A stretch of DNA of 64,000 nt from positions 73,951,376 through 74,015,375 of the forward strand of contig OY754339.1 in the NCBI GenBank assembly GCA_963573305.1, given 5' to 3'. The notes under the pieces are model-generated. The model ran no database searches. It was not told where the DNA came from and saw only the letters and a program-made list of their open reading frames with translations. Shown here in pieces: positions 1 to 10,751 of the stretch. Source of the DNA: Pyrrhosoma nymphula. Lineage: Eukaryota; Arthropoda; Insecta; Odonata; Coenagrionidae. How positions within the stretch are numbered: position 1 is the stretch's first letter; each line of letters begins with the position of its first letter. The translations under genes and the position numbers were made by a program.

Positions 1-61
1 ACTCGGACGCAATTGGGTTCGAGAAATTGTGTGATTCTTATATGTCATACGATACTATATT

Positions 62-483
62 TGTTCCGTAAACACGCGCGCTTCCTAACTTCAAATACCT
101 GCCACGGGAGGGTGCACTTTTACCCATGTAAATATGCAGCGCTGGACGAAGGAAACCCCAGTCGGTTGTCCACGGTTGTCAGTCGCGCAGTAGTCTTATA
201 GCTGCGTATAGCGGTGATAGTCAGTAGCCGCCAGCAGCCCCCCAAGAAAGCCCCTCGTGTGTGAGTGAAGCCAGTGTGCCCGTGTTCCCCTTCTCCCCGA
301 GCATCAAGGACAGGAACTGAAGTCTAAGTTTTTCTTTCTATTTAATTGGTTTTGATTATGTTTGTCCATTGACGAAGTGATTATTATTTCAATATATTTG
401 TTGCAACATTTATTTTTGAGTGTGAACTAATTATTTTCATGGTCCTTCGGAATATTACTGTTTAATGATCTCGATACTCGACA
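62..483 (+). repeat. 5' LTR of BEL element
   Basis: 422 bp, begins TGTTCCGTAAACACG and ends GATACTCGACA. It is identical to 6221-6642 except for one substitution. By family knowledge it should hold the promoter and the 5' end of the RNA. Near its 3' side (about 440-450) it contains GGTCCTTCGGA, an echo of the primer-site sequence just after the LTR. Confidence 0.97.
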
Positions 484-488
484 TCTTT

Positions 489-506
489 TGGTCCTTCGGG
501 CCGGAT
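489..506 (+). other. primer binding site of BEL element (candidate)
   Basis: Five bases after the LTR the sequence reads TGGTCCTTCGGGCCGGAT. It starts with TGG, as expected for a site complementary to the CCA end of a tRNA. The tRNA was not identified. Confidence 0.6.
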
Positions 507-973
507 GTATTTGTTGGTATTCTATACACGTATCCAACTAAATATTTCATTGAACTTTAGCTTTAGATTTACAGTGTCACTTCTCCTCACTATTGTTCAC
601 ATTTACCGCATTTTAGTATGTTGTTTTCCGTGCTTGCTATTGAAATTTGTCGTTTTCTATTGCGCTCTAATAATTTTGTTATGTCGACTTATGGCCTGTG
701 CAATATATTGTAAATGTACGCGCACTCCTGTGGCAGTTAGTCGGGGCAAATTCTTTCGCGTCGGAAAACTCATAGCTCATTTGATTTTTCCCAAAGCCCT
801 GATCCTCTCTCATACCACTCCCCCTCCTCTTGCGTACGTCCTCGTCACTCGCCGTCCGCTTCTCCGGCTGGTAATCTTCAAGGTCGACTGCTGCTCTTCA
901 ATCGCTCGCTCACTACCTCCCCCAATAGTTGTCGCTTACTTTTCGTCTTCTCACGTCTTAAATTGCTGTCGTA
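507..973 (+). other. BEL untranslated leader
   Basis: About 470 bases between the primer site and the gag start. A long open stretch here, in a different frame from gag, has hydrophobic low-complexity content and no recognisable domain. I treat it as chance. Confidence 0.6.
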
Positions 974-3900
974 ATGCGTTATCTAGCCTTCTCTCGCCAA
1001 GCAGACTTAATAAGAAGTAGATTTGCTAAAATAAAGGACTATGTTGAACAAATCCTACCTCCTCCTGATGTTCGACTTCCCGACCACAAGAGGGAAAAAT
1101 TACTTTCCTACCTAGAGGAAGTAGAACAAAAGCACCTAAATTTCCAAAACCTTGTTGAAAGGTTATATGCTGGCGACGAAACCTCCGAGATCAACGATCA
1201 GGCCGTCGGCATCTATTCGGACGAAATTTCGGATATTTATGGTGACGTGAAGGCAACAATTAGAACGTTACTAAGATCGGAAGAAAAGGCAGATGTCCAA
1301 ACCCATGCTGCCCCTCTACCCGCCTCGCCGTTGCCTGCTACGTCAGTGAGATTACCAAGATTCGATTTGCCTCACTTTGCTGGAGATCTTAGTGGTTGGA
1401 TTTATTTTTCTAATTTATTCGAAAAAACGATTAATCAGAATGAATGTCTCTCTGAAATTGAAAAATTTCAGTATCTTCTTTCCTCACTTCGAGGAGAAGC
1501 TCTAAATGTCGTTAAGGGGTTGCCCATCTCCGCCAACAACTATAAAATTGCCTGGGACTTGCTTTATAAAAGATATAATAATGTTAGGCGTTTGGTGAGC
1601 TATCATATCAGCAATGTTATAGACTTACCTAATGTAAACGCTTCATTGAAGAGCATCCGAAACTTTTTGGACATTTTCCGCGAAAATACGCAAGCGCTAA
1701 TTGCCCTAGGACATGATATCACTAATGAAGGTCTACTTATACAGACACTCCTTCTAAGAAAGCTGAATTCGGAGACCAGAAAACGTTTTGAGGATACTAA
1801 ATCGATGGACAATGTGATTCCCTCTATTGAGGATTTAATTGACTTTCTAGAAAAGGAATCCTCGCGAATAGAAGATGCATCTATCGGACGCAATTACCCT
1901 CAAGAAACAAAAACCGTTGCATTTTCACGCCCCTCGAAAGTCGCTCTAATCTCACTTGATAGAACGGCGTGTAAATATTGCAGCGCCCCCAATCACAATG
2001 TTTATAACTGTGATTCATTTCTAAACTCAAGCGCCGAAGCTCGCCGTAAATTTGCCCGCACCAATGGCTGGTGTTACAATTGTCTAGGCACTTCTCACTC
2101 TATTAAATCGTGTAAATCAACTCGCTCATGTAGGACGTGTGGCAAAAAACACCATTCGTTGCTACATCTCCCTCATCTTGCCTCAGCATCCAAAGCAGAA
2201 CCATCGAAGACATCTGTAAGCAAACCATCCTCGCCTGACGACTCCGAAGAGAGCGTGCATCCCGACGCCTTCGTGGGATTTTCATCAGCGAAGACGACTA
2301 CCTCGGTTATCCTGGCCACTACCTTGGTGAAACTCTCCACCCTGGAAGGGAATTCCTGCGTAATGCGAGGAGTTTTGGACTCTGCCGCCCAGACGAGCTG
2401 TATTTCTGAACATTGTGCACAGCTCCTCAAGGTAAAACGTTACAAGTCTTCCAATCTACTTAGTGGACTATCTCAAGCTTGCTTACGCACTAAAGGAATA
2501 ACTCATTTAAATATAGATAACCTGACTGGACAATCTCTCGCACGATCTCACCCTGTTTCAATAGTGGAAAACATAAGTTCAAATTTACCTCGAACCGCTA
2601 TTTCGAAAGAACTCAGACAAAGAGTGTGTTCACTAGTGCTGGCAGATCCAACCTTTGATGTCCCTTGCCCAGTGGACATTTTAATTGGGGCAGATCTTTT
2701 TGCACTTGCTTTGACGGGCCAGCGTCTCTCTCTTGGTCCTGATATGCCAGTCGCATTTGGAACTGTATTTGGATTTGTTCTTATGGGTTCGTGTCGTGTC
2801 GTATCGCATCAAGATACCCCTGATGATCACAGGATGTTTTTAACTGTTGGTGATATGGACCTGCATACATCCATACAAAAGTTTTGGCAAATTGAAGAAC
2901 CACCAAGCCCGCCCCTCTCTCCTGAAGAAATTTATGCAGAACAACACTTTGCAACAACCTTCAAACGGGACCCTTCAGGAAAATACATAGTCAGGCTCCC
3001 TTTCAAGAAAACTCACCCTATTCTCGGAGATTCCTCTGCTATGGCTAAAAGACGCTTTCTTTCGCTTGAAAGGAGGTTTTTATTGCAACCAGATTACAAA
3101 ATGTTATACGTGGACTTCATGCAAGATTATTTAGACTCTGGGCATATGACTCCATACACATCTTGCAAGCCTGATTCCTCTCATTACTTCATTCCTCATC
3201 ATGGAGTGTTTAAGCAACATGACACTACTAAGAAACTGCGAGTCGTTTTTGACGCTAGCGCTCGCACCTCTAACCATGATTCATTGAATGACATTTTGCT
3301 GCCAGGACCCAAGTTGCAAAATAGTATTTTTGATGTGATCTTACATTTTAGACGAAATACTATAGTTTTCTCCTGTGACATCACCCAGATGTTTCGCAAC
3401 ATCATATTGCACCCCGATGATCAGTCATACCAACTGATTTATTGGAGATCGCAGCCATCTGAACCCCTTCGTCAGTACAAACTAACAACTGTTACATATG
3501 GAATGACAAGTTCACCATTTCTTGCCATTCGAGCTCTGCAACAATTAGCCCAAGATGAAAAGGAGACTTTTCCTCGTGCAGCTGAAGTACTCCTAAACCA
3601 GACTTTCGTTGATGACATTATAACTGGTGCAGACACGGTAGAAGAAGCTTCCACTCTAAAGGACGAATTAACTGGACTACTTCGTCGTGGAGGTTTTACG
3701 CTACATAAATGGTCAAGTAACTCACCCCGTTTGCTAGAATCAATTAACTCTCAACGCCACGCTCCCATTCCTTTCCGTTCCAGTGCTACCCAGCTTCATG
3801 GAATATTAGGACTCCAATGGGACCCAATTGCAGATGTTTTCTCATACAAGATAAAGACTGTTGAAGTTCAACTCACAAAGCGGTCAGTCCTGTCATCCAT

Positions 3901-4870
3901 CGCAAAATTATATGATCCCTGTGGATGGATAGCGCCAATTGTATTTTGGGCTAAGTCCTTTATGCAATTAATTTGGACTCTAGTATTGGCTTGGGATGAT
4001 CCTTTACCTTCGGAAGTAACAAACAGATGGAAACAATTTTTGAATGACTTGCCACTCATCGGTAAATTACGGTTACAGCGTCAGCTTTTCATTAGTCATC
4101 CAATATCCATCCAGCTTCATGGGTTTTCTGATGCTTCTCAACAGGGGTACAGTGCTGTAATCTACGTCCGCAGCATAGATGGAAATAATGCTGTGAAATC
4201 CTCCATCCTCATTGCCAAGACAAGGGTGTCTCCCCTAAAGCGCATCTCCTTGCCACGCTTAGAACTCTGTGGAGCTCATCTTTTAGCAAAATTATTAAAT
4301 TATTGTTCCCTTCAACTTTCTCCTTACATTACCATTGAAGGCACATCAGCATGGTGTGATTCTACGATTGTGTTGAACTGGATACAAACGCCACCTTACC
4401 GCTTGAAGACATACGTCGCTAATCGTGTGAGTCAAATACAAGAATGGATTCCTCCTCATTTATGGAACCATGTTGCCTCAGACCAAAACCCTGCTGATGG
4501 GGCATCTCGAGGACTTACACCTTCGAAACTGCTTGACAATCGCCTTTGGTGGGAGGGACCGAAGTGGCTATTATTTCCTCCCCAAGAAAGGCCAGCATCA
4601 AGTTTTTCTCGTATTGAAGACCAGTCTCTGCCTGAACTTCAAAGATCCCCTCTGAATGTTTTAATGAGTCAAGGTTCAAGTGAATGGGATTTTCTCACTA
4701 AATTCTCATCATGGACGAAACTACTACGTGTATTCACCTACGTACTACGGTTTATTAACTCTTCTCGGTCAAAAATTAAAGTCAAAGGATTTATAACATC
4801 ATCTGAGCTGAAGACAGCTATGAGTGTATTTGCAAATGTATTCAATCCTCTTACTTTAAAGAAGATATAG
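974..4870 (+). CDS. BEL/Pao Gag-Pol polyprotein (Gag, protease, RT, RNase H)
   Basis: A 1298-residue open frame. The N-terminal third is Gag. Three zinc knuckles follow: CX2CX4HX4C at residues 333-346 and 367-380, and a CX2CX4HX3H variant from 386. The retroviral-type aspartic protease motif is DSAAQ at 469, with Ala where many families have Gly. Reverse transcriptase motifs are clear: LRVVFDASA, a conserved SCDI, and the FVDD catalytic box at 878-881. RNase H has SDAS (Asp 1053) and the WCDS and NPADGASRG signatures. The frame ends in TAG at 4868-4870, where homologous pol continues in another frame, so the stop is a break and not a natural terminus. The start is the first ATG in frame after the leader. 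Confidence 0.93.
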   Translation: MRYLAFSRQADLIRSRFAKIKDYVEQILPPPDVRLPDHKREKLLSYLEEVEQKHLNFQNLVERLYAGDETSEINDQAVGIYSDEISDIYGDVKATIRTLLRSEEKADVQTHAAPLPASPLPATSVRLPRFDLPHFAGDLSGWIYFSNLFEKTINQNECLSEIEKFQYLLSSLRGEALNVVKGLPISANNYKIAWDLLYKRYNNVRRLVSYHISNVIDLPNVNASLKSIRNFLDIFRENTQALIALGHDITNEGLLIQTLLLRKLNSETRKRFEDTKSMDNVIPSIEDLIDFLEKESSRIEDASIGRNYPQETKTVAFSRPSKVALISLDRTACKYCSAPNHNVYNCDSFLNSSAEARRKFARTNGWCYNCLGTSHSIKSCKSTRSCRTCGKKHHSLLHLPHLASASKAEPSKTSVSKPSSPDDSEESVHPDAFVGFSSAKTTTSVILATTLVKLSTLEGNSCVMRGVLDSAAQTSCISEHCAQLLKVKRYKSSNLLSGLSQACLRTKGITHLNIDNLTGQSLARSHPVSIVENISSNLPRTAISKELRQRVCSLVLADPTFDVPCPVDILIGADLFALALTGQRLSLGPDMPVAFGTVFGFVLMGSCRVVSHQDTPDDHRMFLTVGDMDLHTSIQKFWQIEEPPSPPLSPEEIYAEQHFATTFKRDPSGKYIVRLPFKKTHPILGDSSAMAKRRFLSLERRFLLQPDYKMLYVDFMQDYLDSGHMTPYTSCKPDSSHYFIPHHGVFKQHDTTKKLRVVFDASARTSNHDSLNDILLPGPKLQNSIFDVILHFRRNTIVFSCDITQMFRNIILHPDDQSYQLIYWRSQPSEPLRQYKLTTVTYGMTSSPFLAIRALQQLAQDEKETFPRAAEVLLNQTFVDDIITGADTVEEASTLKDELTGLLRRGGFTLHKWSSNSPRLLESINSQRHAPIPFRSSATQLHGILGLQWDPIADVFSYKIKTVEVQLTKRSVLSSIAKLYDPCGWIAPIVFWAKSFMQLIWTLVLAWDDPLPSEVTNRWKQFLNDLPLIGKLRLQRQLFISHPISIQLHGFSDASQQGYSAVIYVRSIDGNNAVKSSILIAKTRVSPLKRISLPRLELCGAHLLAKLLNYCSLQLSPYITIEGTSAWCDSTIVLNWIQTPPYRLKTYVANRVSQIQEWIPPHLWNHVASDQNPADGASRGLTPSKLLDNRLWWEGPKWLLFPPQERPASSFSRIEDQSLPELQRSPLNVLMSQGSSEWDFLTKFSSWTKLLRVFTYVLRFINSSRSKIKVKGFITSSELKTAMSVFANVFNPLTLKKI

Positions 4871-6162
4871 CTCTACTTCAAAAACAGCACCCCTGCAGTC
4901 TAAGAATCCGTCGCCTCTCTCCATTTATAGATAAAGATGGGTTAATTAGGGCAGGAGGAAGGTTAAATCATTCAAAATTGGGCTACGAAGTCAAGCATCC
5001 CATAATTTTGCCCAAAAATCACCACATAGTAAACCTGCTTATCGATTACCATCATGTTAAATATCTCCATGCAGGACCTCAACTTTTGCAATCCATACTT
5101 AGTCAACAGTTCTGGATACTTTCCGCTTGATCAGTGATTCGAACTCGAATTTTTATATGCATGCGTTGTTATCGATGCAAGCCATCAAATCATCCACCCC
5201 TGATGGGAGATTTACCTGAAGCTCGTATTAGCCCTACAGGCCCATTCCTTAGAACCGGAGTAGACTATGGTGGTCCTTTTCTAGTTAAGATTCATACATT
5301 AAAACGAGCACAATTAATCAAGGCATATTTGTGTATATTTGTGTGCTTCTCGACCAAGGCTGTTCACATAGAAGTAGTCAATGGACTATCTGCAGATGCC
5401 TTTATCGCTGCTCTAACTCGTTTTACTTCAAGAAGAGGACTTTGCTCTGATTTATATTCTGATTGCGGAACCAATTTTAAGGGGGCTTCAAGTAAATTAG
5501 CAGCGTTAATGAAGAAGACCTTTTCCTCTAAAGACTTTCAGCATAAAGTTGCTAACTTTACACGTGAGTGCTCGATTAATTTTCATTTTCTTCCTCCGGC
5601 GTCTCCACACCAGGGAGGTTTATGGGAAAGTGCAATTAAAAGTGCAAAGCATCACCTTGTCAGGGTAATAGGAAGAGAAATTCTAACATTAGAAGAATTT
5701 GTAACACTCTCGGCGAAAGTGGAAGCAATGTTAAATTCGCGCCCTCTGACACCACTGTCAATGGACCCCTCTGAAGCATTAGCTCTAACTCCAGGCCACT
5801 TTCTCATTGGAAGCTCACTATTGGCTGTTCCAGAAGAAGATGTAACTAATGTTCCCCTAAATCGGCTTTCTCGATGGCAGATGCTACAAAACCTATCCCA
5901 ACGCATCTGGAAGCGCTGGTATCAGGAATATTTACACACCCTTCAGCAGCGGTCGAAGTGGACCCTACGTGGAAAGGGTTTGAAGACAGGAGATTTGGTG
6001 CTGGTGCACAACCCTCAAGCTCCGCCCCTGCGCTGGTGTCTCGGCCGTATAACTGACACCTTCCCGGGAAAGGATGGCATCGTTCGTGTAGTACAATTAT
6101 GTACGCAAGAAGGTACCTTTTCCCGCCCTGTAACAAAATTATTCCCACTACCTCTATCCTAG
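4807..6162 (+). pseudogene. BEL/Pao integrase portion of pol, separated by frame break and one stop
   Basis: This frame is open from 4807, overlaps the end of the upstream frame, and continues pol with an RGG-type linker and an HH-containing integrase N-terminus. An in-frame TGA lies at 5128-5130. The frame then stays open to the TAG at 6160-6162. The catalytic core is visible: GVDYGGPF, SDCGTNF and a WESAIKSAKHHL segment supply the D, D and E. The C-terminus carries the Pao-type domain (GDLVLVHNPQAPPLRW). Two defects beside LTRs that differ by one base mean that the copy was mobilised in trans, was broken after insertion, or has assembly errors here. Confidence 0.9.
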
Positions 6163-6191
6163 TTTAAACCTCACCTTATTCCTTTGTTATG

Positions 6192-6220
6192 TTGGTCCTA
6201 GCGGACCAAGGGGGCCGGTA
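6192..6220 (+). other. polypurine tract and adjacent perfect hairpin before 3' LTR
   Basis: A 7-bp inverted repeat, TTGGTCC-TAGC-GGACCAA (6192-6209), is followed by AGGGGGCCGGTA up to the LTR. AAGGGGG is the likely plus-strand primer. The hairpin arms repeat the TTGGTCC of the primer-site region. Confidence 0.6.
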
Positions 6221-6642
6221 TGTTCCGTAAACACGCGCGCTTCCTAACTTCAAATACCTGCCACGGGAGGGTGCACTTTTACCCATGTAAATATGCAGCG
6301 CTGGACGAAGGAAACCCCAGTCGGTTGTCCACGGTTGTCAGTCGCGCAGTAGTCTTATAGCTGCGTATAGCGGTGATAGTCAGTAGCCGCCAGCAGCCCC
6401 CCAAGAAAGCCCCTCGTGTGTGAGTGAAGCCAGTGTGCCCGTGTTCCCCTTCTCCCCGAGCATCAAGGACAGGAACTGAAGTCTAAGTTTTTCTTTCTAT
6501 TTAATTGGTTTTGATTATGTTTGTTCATTGACGAAGTGATTATTATTTCAATATATTTGTTGCAACATTTATTTTTGAGTGTGAACTAATTATTTTCATG
6601 GTCCTTCGGAATATTACTGTTTAATGATCTCGATACTCGACA
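6221..6642 (+). repeat. 3' LTR of BEL element
   Basis: 422 bp, TG...CA, matches 62-483 at 421 positions. It is followed directly by the ATATT target duplication at 6643-6647. Confidence 0.97.
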
Positions 6643-6967
6643 ATATTAATTATGCAAAGGCTCTCGTTTCTAAGCAACTCTCAGATTAACTTATTCCATT
6701 AGGGTATTGTGCATTTTGTCAAAGAATCCGATTTCAGACTTGGCCAGATTTATCTGTATTAAAGTTAGAGTAACTAAGACTTTTTATGTATTATCATTAA
6801 TCGCTAATGATTGTCAAGAGGCAAAACTTCACAAGCATGCACACACTCTAGGTATGCTACCAATGTTAGAAGGACCGTTAGTATTTATTATGCATTTTGT
6901 AATTTATGCATTTCTTCAGTTGTATGAATTAACCATTTCTTTCTGTGTGGAACAAACTTTATTTCAG

Positions 6968-7123
6968 TCTATGTTCCCGTGAACTCAGCTTTGGGCTCCA
7001 CCACTGAGTTGAGGTTCCACCTAGCGGAACGCTCAAATAACTCTACGGGACTGATGGAACCTAATTGGAGGATAAAAGTGACCCAACTGGATTGCATGGT
7101 ACCCAAGTCGAAAGATATATGCC
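6968..7123 (+). CDS. CUB-domain secreted protein, internal exon (third from last)
   Basis: The exon follows TTTATTTCAG and ends before GTGAGT (7124-7129). It reads as two bases completing a codon, 51 codons and one base, so both borders are phase 1. The translation contains YVPVNSALGS, an N-glycosylation site (NNST) and WRIKVTQLDC, typical of the linker between CUB modules in an insect family of secreted CUB proteins. The single leftover C joins CT at 10752 to make a Pro codon, which keeps the frame. Earlier exons are not in the window: 1-61 and 6648-6967 show nothing coding, so the upstream intron contains the BEL element. Function is unknown; extracellular location is inferred from the family. 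Confidence 0.82.
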
Positions 7124-7934
7124 GTGAGTAACACTCGTGTTAATTTTCAGTGTTGGTTGAAGTTGGGCTCATATTTTTATCGACACTGGGTGGTTCATCT
7201 CTTCAGTATGTCATGAATGAATAGTACCTAATTTTAGTGAAATATAGTTTTAATTGAAATGTAGTTTTTTTCATCTGAGAGGCAAACCCTTGGTAGAATT
7301 TTTGTTACAATGTATAACACCTTGTATAAATTTCATCAGTTTATTTTTATTTAGGTTTGATACTCAATAGGTTCACTGCGGCATTTTTCTTATGTTACTT
7401 ACACTTATTTATATTTCCGCTCGACAGTATGCTATTGAGCTGTCGCGCTGAGATTTTCGCTGCATGAGGCTTCGTCATTCAAGTCGAATGATTAAAGCGG
7501 TGTTTGTTTGTCGTCGTTCGTTGACTGTTCATCCATGATCATTTAAAAAATATATCTCCATATTTTTGGTTACAGTAAAACTATATGTACGCCCATAGTA
7601 GATAGGCTATTTTGGCGGTTATTTAGCAGTTGTACTCAGAATTTTAGTCCTAAACTACAGAATCCTTGAATATAATATAGTACAGTCTCAGGTGCTTTCA
7701 TCGTAGGAATGAAAGGTAAATTTTATAATGCTGAAGTTTCACCATGTATTATATTGATATTAGCCATGCATTCGTCGCAAAGCAACATCATCAGGTAAAT
7801 TAGACCACGCTGCTCCCAAGAAGCTCTGCAGTTGTCTGTCTTTGGCCATTGCTCAGCCAGAGCTGTTGCAATGGGGTAGGATATGGTTTGTGGTATTGGT
7901 GGAGATGTTAAGGTAACGGATTTATAGGGGAGAC
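7124..7934 (+). other. first part of CUB-gene intron, no other gene seen
   Basis: AT-rich DNA after the donor at 7124. I see no repeat with clear ends or coding motif until the LINE relic near 7935. The full intron runs 7124-10751. Confidence 0.6.
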
Positions 7935-8720
7935 ATCTGGAGTCTGCACCATCCAGGCTGGAGTTCCTCAAGGATCCGTCCTAGCTCCACCCTATACTCC
8001 CTCTTTACAGCCAAGTTCGGCTGGCACACCAGAGTCATCCTCTTCGTGGATGACGCAGCGCTCATCTGGCGATCTCTCAGCCCCAAAGGAGCCGCGTCCC
8101 GCCTGCAGATCTTTTTGGACGCGGCTTCCGAGTGGTGCTACAAATGGCGCATTGCTCTGAACTCGTCCAAGACAATAACCGTCCTCTTCCGGAGGATCAA
8201 GTAGAAGATAACAGCGCTACCAATTCATCTATTGGGCCAGTACATTCCCTGGTCCTCATCCGCCACATACCTTGGCATCGAGCTCGACACTCGCCATCCC
8301 TTCCGACCTCAACTATGCCATCTCACCTCCAAACTCCGCACCGAAATCACCCTCCTCTCTCCCCTCCTCAAATCCAAGGATATATCCTTCAAAAACCGCC
8401 TCCGCATCTACCGCTCGATCAGTCTTCCCCGCATTCTGTACGCATCTCCTGTTTGTTCAGGAGTCGGCGAGAAAACCCCCATCGGAAAACTCTAGTTTCG
8501 ACTTCGAGGGATTCTCCCACTCATCCTCCACTCCCCAAAACTCATCGGTAACAATGCTCTTCACGCATTCACAGAGGAACCTCTTCTTCGAGAGCGACTT
8601 CGACTCGCCGAAGAAGTTCTACCAGAAAACGGCAGAAAATCAGCACCCGCATATAGCTGAATTGGTCCCCGATTGCCCCACGGCGTGCGACAAATATTAG
8701 CGACCCATCTCATCTACGGG
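7935..8720 (+). pseudogene. jockey-like LINE reverse transcriptase relic
   Basis: Broken frames read GVPQGSVLAP, then LFVDDAALIW with the YVDD-type box, then EWCYKWRIALNSSKT, and then YLGIELDTRHPF with the conserved region that follows the RT fingers and palm. This is the order of jockey-type reverse transcriptases. Several frame changes and stops show it is dead. It lies in the CUB-gene intron. The last part, to about 8720, is assigned only by continuity. Confidence 0.8.
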
Positions 8721-8894
8721 ACAGGCCGCGCACCAGCCACCAAAACGTGCGTGAAGCGCACCAGCGTTGGAACCAACGCATCACCCAGCCTTAACTGCTG
8801 AAAGCCTCTTCAGGTGGATATCAGAAGGAGATCTCTCAGAGGAACTCAAACAACAAACTACATGATGAACGGATTTATTCTGGGTAGAAAAAGG

Positions 8895-9420
8895 AGTGCG
8901 ATATTAACTGGGTGTAGGGCCTAGGGACCAATGGTCCATGATTCCAATCCATAGAGTGCCACGCTCCATACGAATGTTTTTATGTAATATTTCCTTGTTC
9001 TTAGTCTTATCGTCTTTAAACACGGTAGTTGCCTTTTCGTCAAAAGTGCTTTCTTAGCTTGGTCTATTCCATGCTTGATGTCCGTTTTACTTCTTCCGTC
9101 CTACGTAATGACACTTTTGAGGTAGGTGAAGGAATCCAATTATTCTAATATCTCTCCTTTAAGCGTGACTTCTGCATTCAGCTTCTCTCTTCCACATACT
9201 AGAATTTTTATATTCTTTCTTTAATTTTCATGTCAAATCCTTGAAGACCTTAGTTCATTGTGTTCAGTGATCTTTGAAGAACATCGCGATTTCGTGCTAC
9301 GACTGCGATATCGTCTGCGAAAGGGAGCATGTTTATTTCTTCTCTGTTTAACTTAAATCCGTTCAGTCCCATTTCTTGTGCTTCTCGTATTGTCTCCTCC
9401 GGGTTTATGTTGAAAGAAAC
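8895..9420 (-). pseudogene. LINE reverse transcriptase relic, C-terminal half, RTE-like
   Basis: On the - strand, with several stops: GFKLNREEINMLPFADDIAV (catalytic FADD), then SFTYLKSVIT, KTDIKHGIDQAKKALL and TFVWSVALYGLESWT. The last block matches the KTLIWSVALYGSETWS region of the intact LINE at 13408-16398, so this is an older relative in opposite orientation. Confidence 0.8.
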
Positions 9421-10049
9421 TCTCTGCCTGACCTATTAATTCACCTAATGAGTTTGCTTTGCAACAAAACCATGATCGTGAGCAACTATAAATGGAGAGT
9501 TGAACTGTAATAAGTGGTGGATTTGAAAATGGCACTTTGCTATTTTATATCACATAAATGAATTCAATGAAATAAAAAAATTATATGAGGCAAATATTTC
9601 TCGAATTAAATTAAAAACTATATTATAATTTTATTTTTAAATTATAGCTATTGTAAGCATGAAGTGGGCATAGAAATATTGATGACGCAGTTATTTAGTT
9701 TCATGTCGCTGGCCATCTCAGTAATTCATTAAATAACAGTATTTGAAACTTTAACTACACTTGTTTGTCTAAAGCCGTATACTATTAATGCATTTTTAAA
9801 ACCGTTAGTATTTTTTTCAACTTTATGAAATTTATTAAGGAAAGCAACTATTTTATTTTTTAATATTTGAGAAGGCATGCGAGTTACACACCGTTAGATT
9901 TCTGACGCAATAGACTTCCTGTGTTTTTAGCCTCTCCCTGCAGAGCATAGCCATGTACCACATGCTATTTTGAAAACGGTTCACCTATATTTTGGGAAAT
10001 TTCTCCTAAAGTAACGCAGTAAGTGGCTGGTATATTGATTATACTGTAA
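9421..10049. other. intronic AT-rich DNA, nothing recognised
   Basis: Low-complexity AT-rich sequence with many stops in all frames. No repeat ends or coding motifs were seen. Confidence 0.5.
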
Positions 10050-10608
10050 TGCCTGTTGCTCACGGTAACATTTTCGGTAAAACGTTTGATAAAATCGACT
10101 AATTTTATAAAAATGAGCTTGCTAACGATAAAACCGTTTTATAAAACCTAGTTTTATAACGTTTTACGGAATAGGACAGGTTCTATTTCCATAAAACCGT
10201 TTTATGCAACAACCAATGAGACGTTCCGCTCAACGCGCTGATAATAATCTCGTATCCATGGGACGCCAAACAAGGAAAACGTAAACAAACATGGCTGGAA
10301 GTTCATGGAACGTTGAGGCAGTATCCTTCTTGCTAGAAGAATGAGTTAGAGCCTTATCACCGTTGAGTGTGATCAGAAAGTAAGTAAATAAACAATACAT
10401 ATAGTTTTTAACCTAACAGTCATTCAAAAGAGAGTGCATTTATCACTTCACGTGTTCGCAAATCATCTCATAGATGGCAGGACATTGCGGTTTTATGAAT
10501 AGTTTTACCGTGAGCAAGCAAGTACGTTTTACGTACGATTCATAAAACTTTCAATAAAAATTTTAATAAAATCTCTTTTATGGAAAATTTTACCGTGAGC
10601 AACAGGCA
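10050..10608. mobile_element. PIF/Harbinger-type element, internally deleted (MITE-like)
   Basis: Terminal inverted repeats TGCCTGTTGCTCACGGTAA (one mismatch in the inner bases of the right copy) bound a 559-bp element. It is flanked by TAA at 10047-10049 and 10609-10611. A 3-bp TWA duplication is the PIF/Harbinger signature. The interior has repeated TTTTATAAAAC-like stretches and a short stopped frame starting MAGSSWNVEAVSFLLEE. That resembles the start of a Myb/SANT accessory protein, but this part is weak. It lies in the CUB-gene intron, 143 bp before the exon at 10752. Confidence 0.85.
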
Positions 10609-10751
10609 TAAGTATTATATCTTTTTCTTTAAAATGACGCCAAATTCATTGAATTTTAGGTGTACAGATATATTGCCCAGACTATCGTAGACAAAATTTA
10701 GTTACTCACAGTTTACTACTTCCATTATTTTATGCACTATTGTCATTACAG

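Larger units (their letters stand above)
62..6642 (+). mobile_element. BEL/Pao LTR retrotransposon, nearly full length, recent
   Basis: Two 422-bp direct repeats (62-483 and 6221-6642) start TG and end CA. They are flanked by a 5-bp direct duplication, ATATT at 57-61 and 6643-6647. They differ at one base that I can see (C at 366, T at 6525), so the insertion is young. Internal order is leader, gag with zinc knuckles, aspartic protease, reverse transcriptase, RNase H and DDE integrase, the BEL/Pao arrangement. The pol frame breaks near 4807-4870 and has an in-frame TGA at 5128-5130, so this copy is probably not autonomous as read. It lies in sense orientation in an intron of the CUB gene, 325 bp before the exon at 6968. 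Confidence 0.96.

Noticed and set aside
505..1020. 171-codon open frame upstream of BEL gag
   Set aside because: Lies in the element leader, overlaps the gag start in another frame and has no domain. Composition looks like chance.
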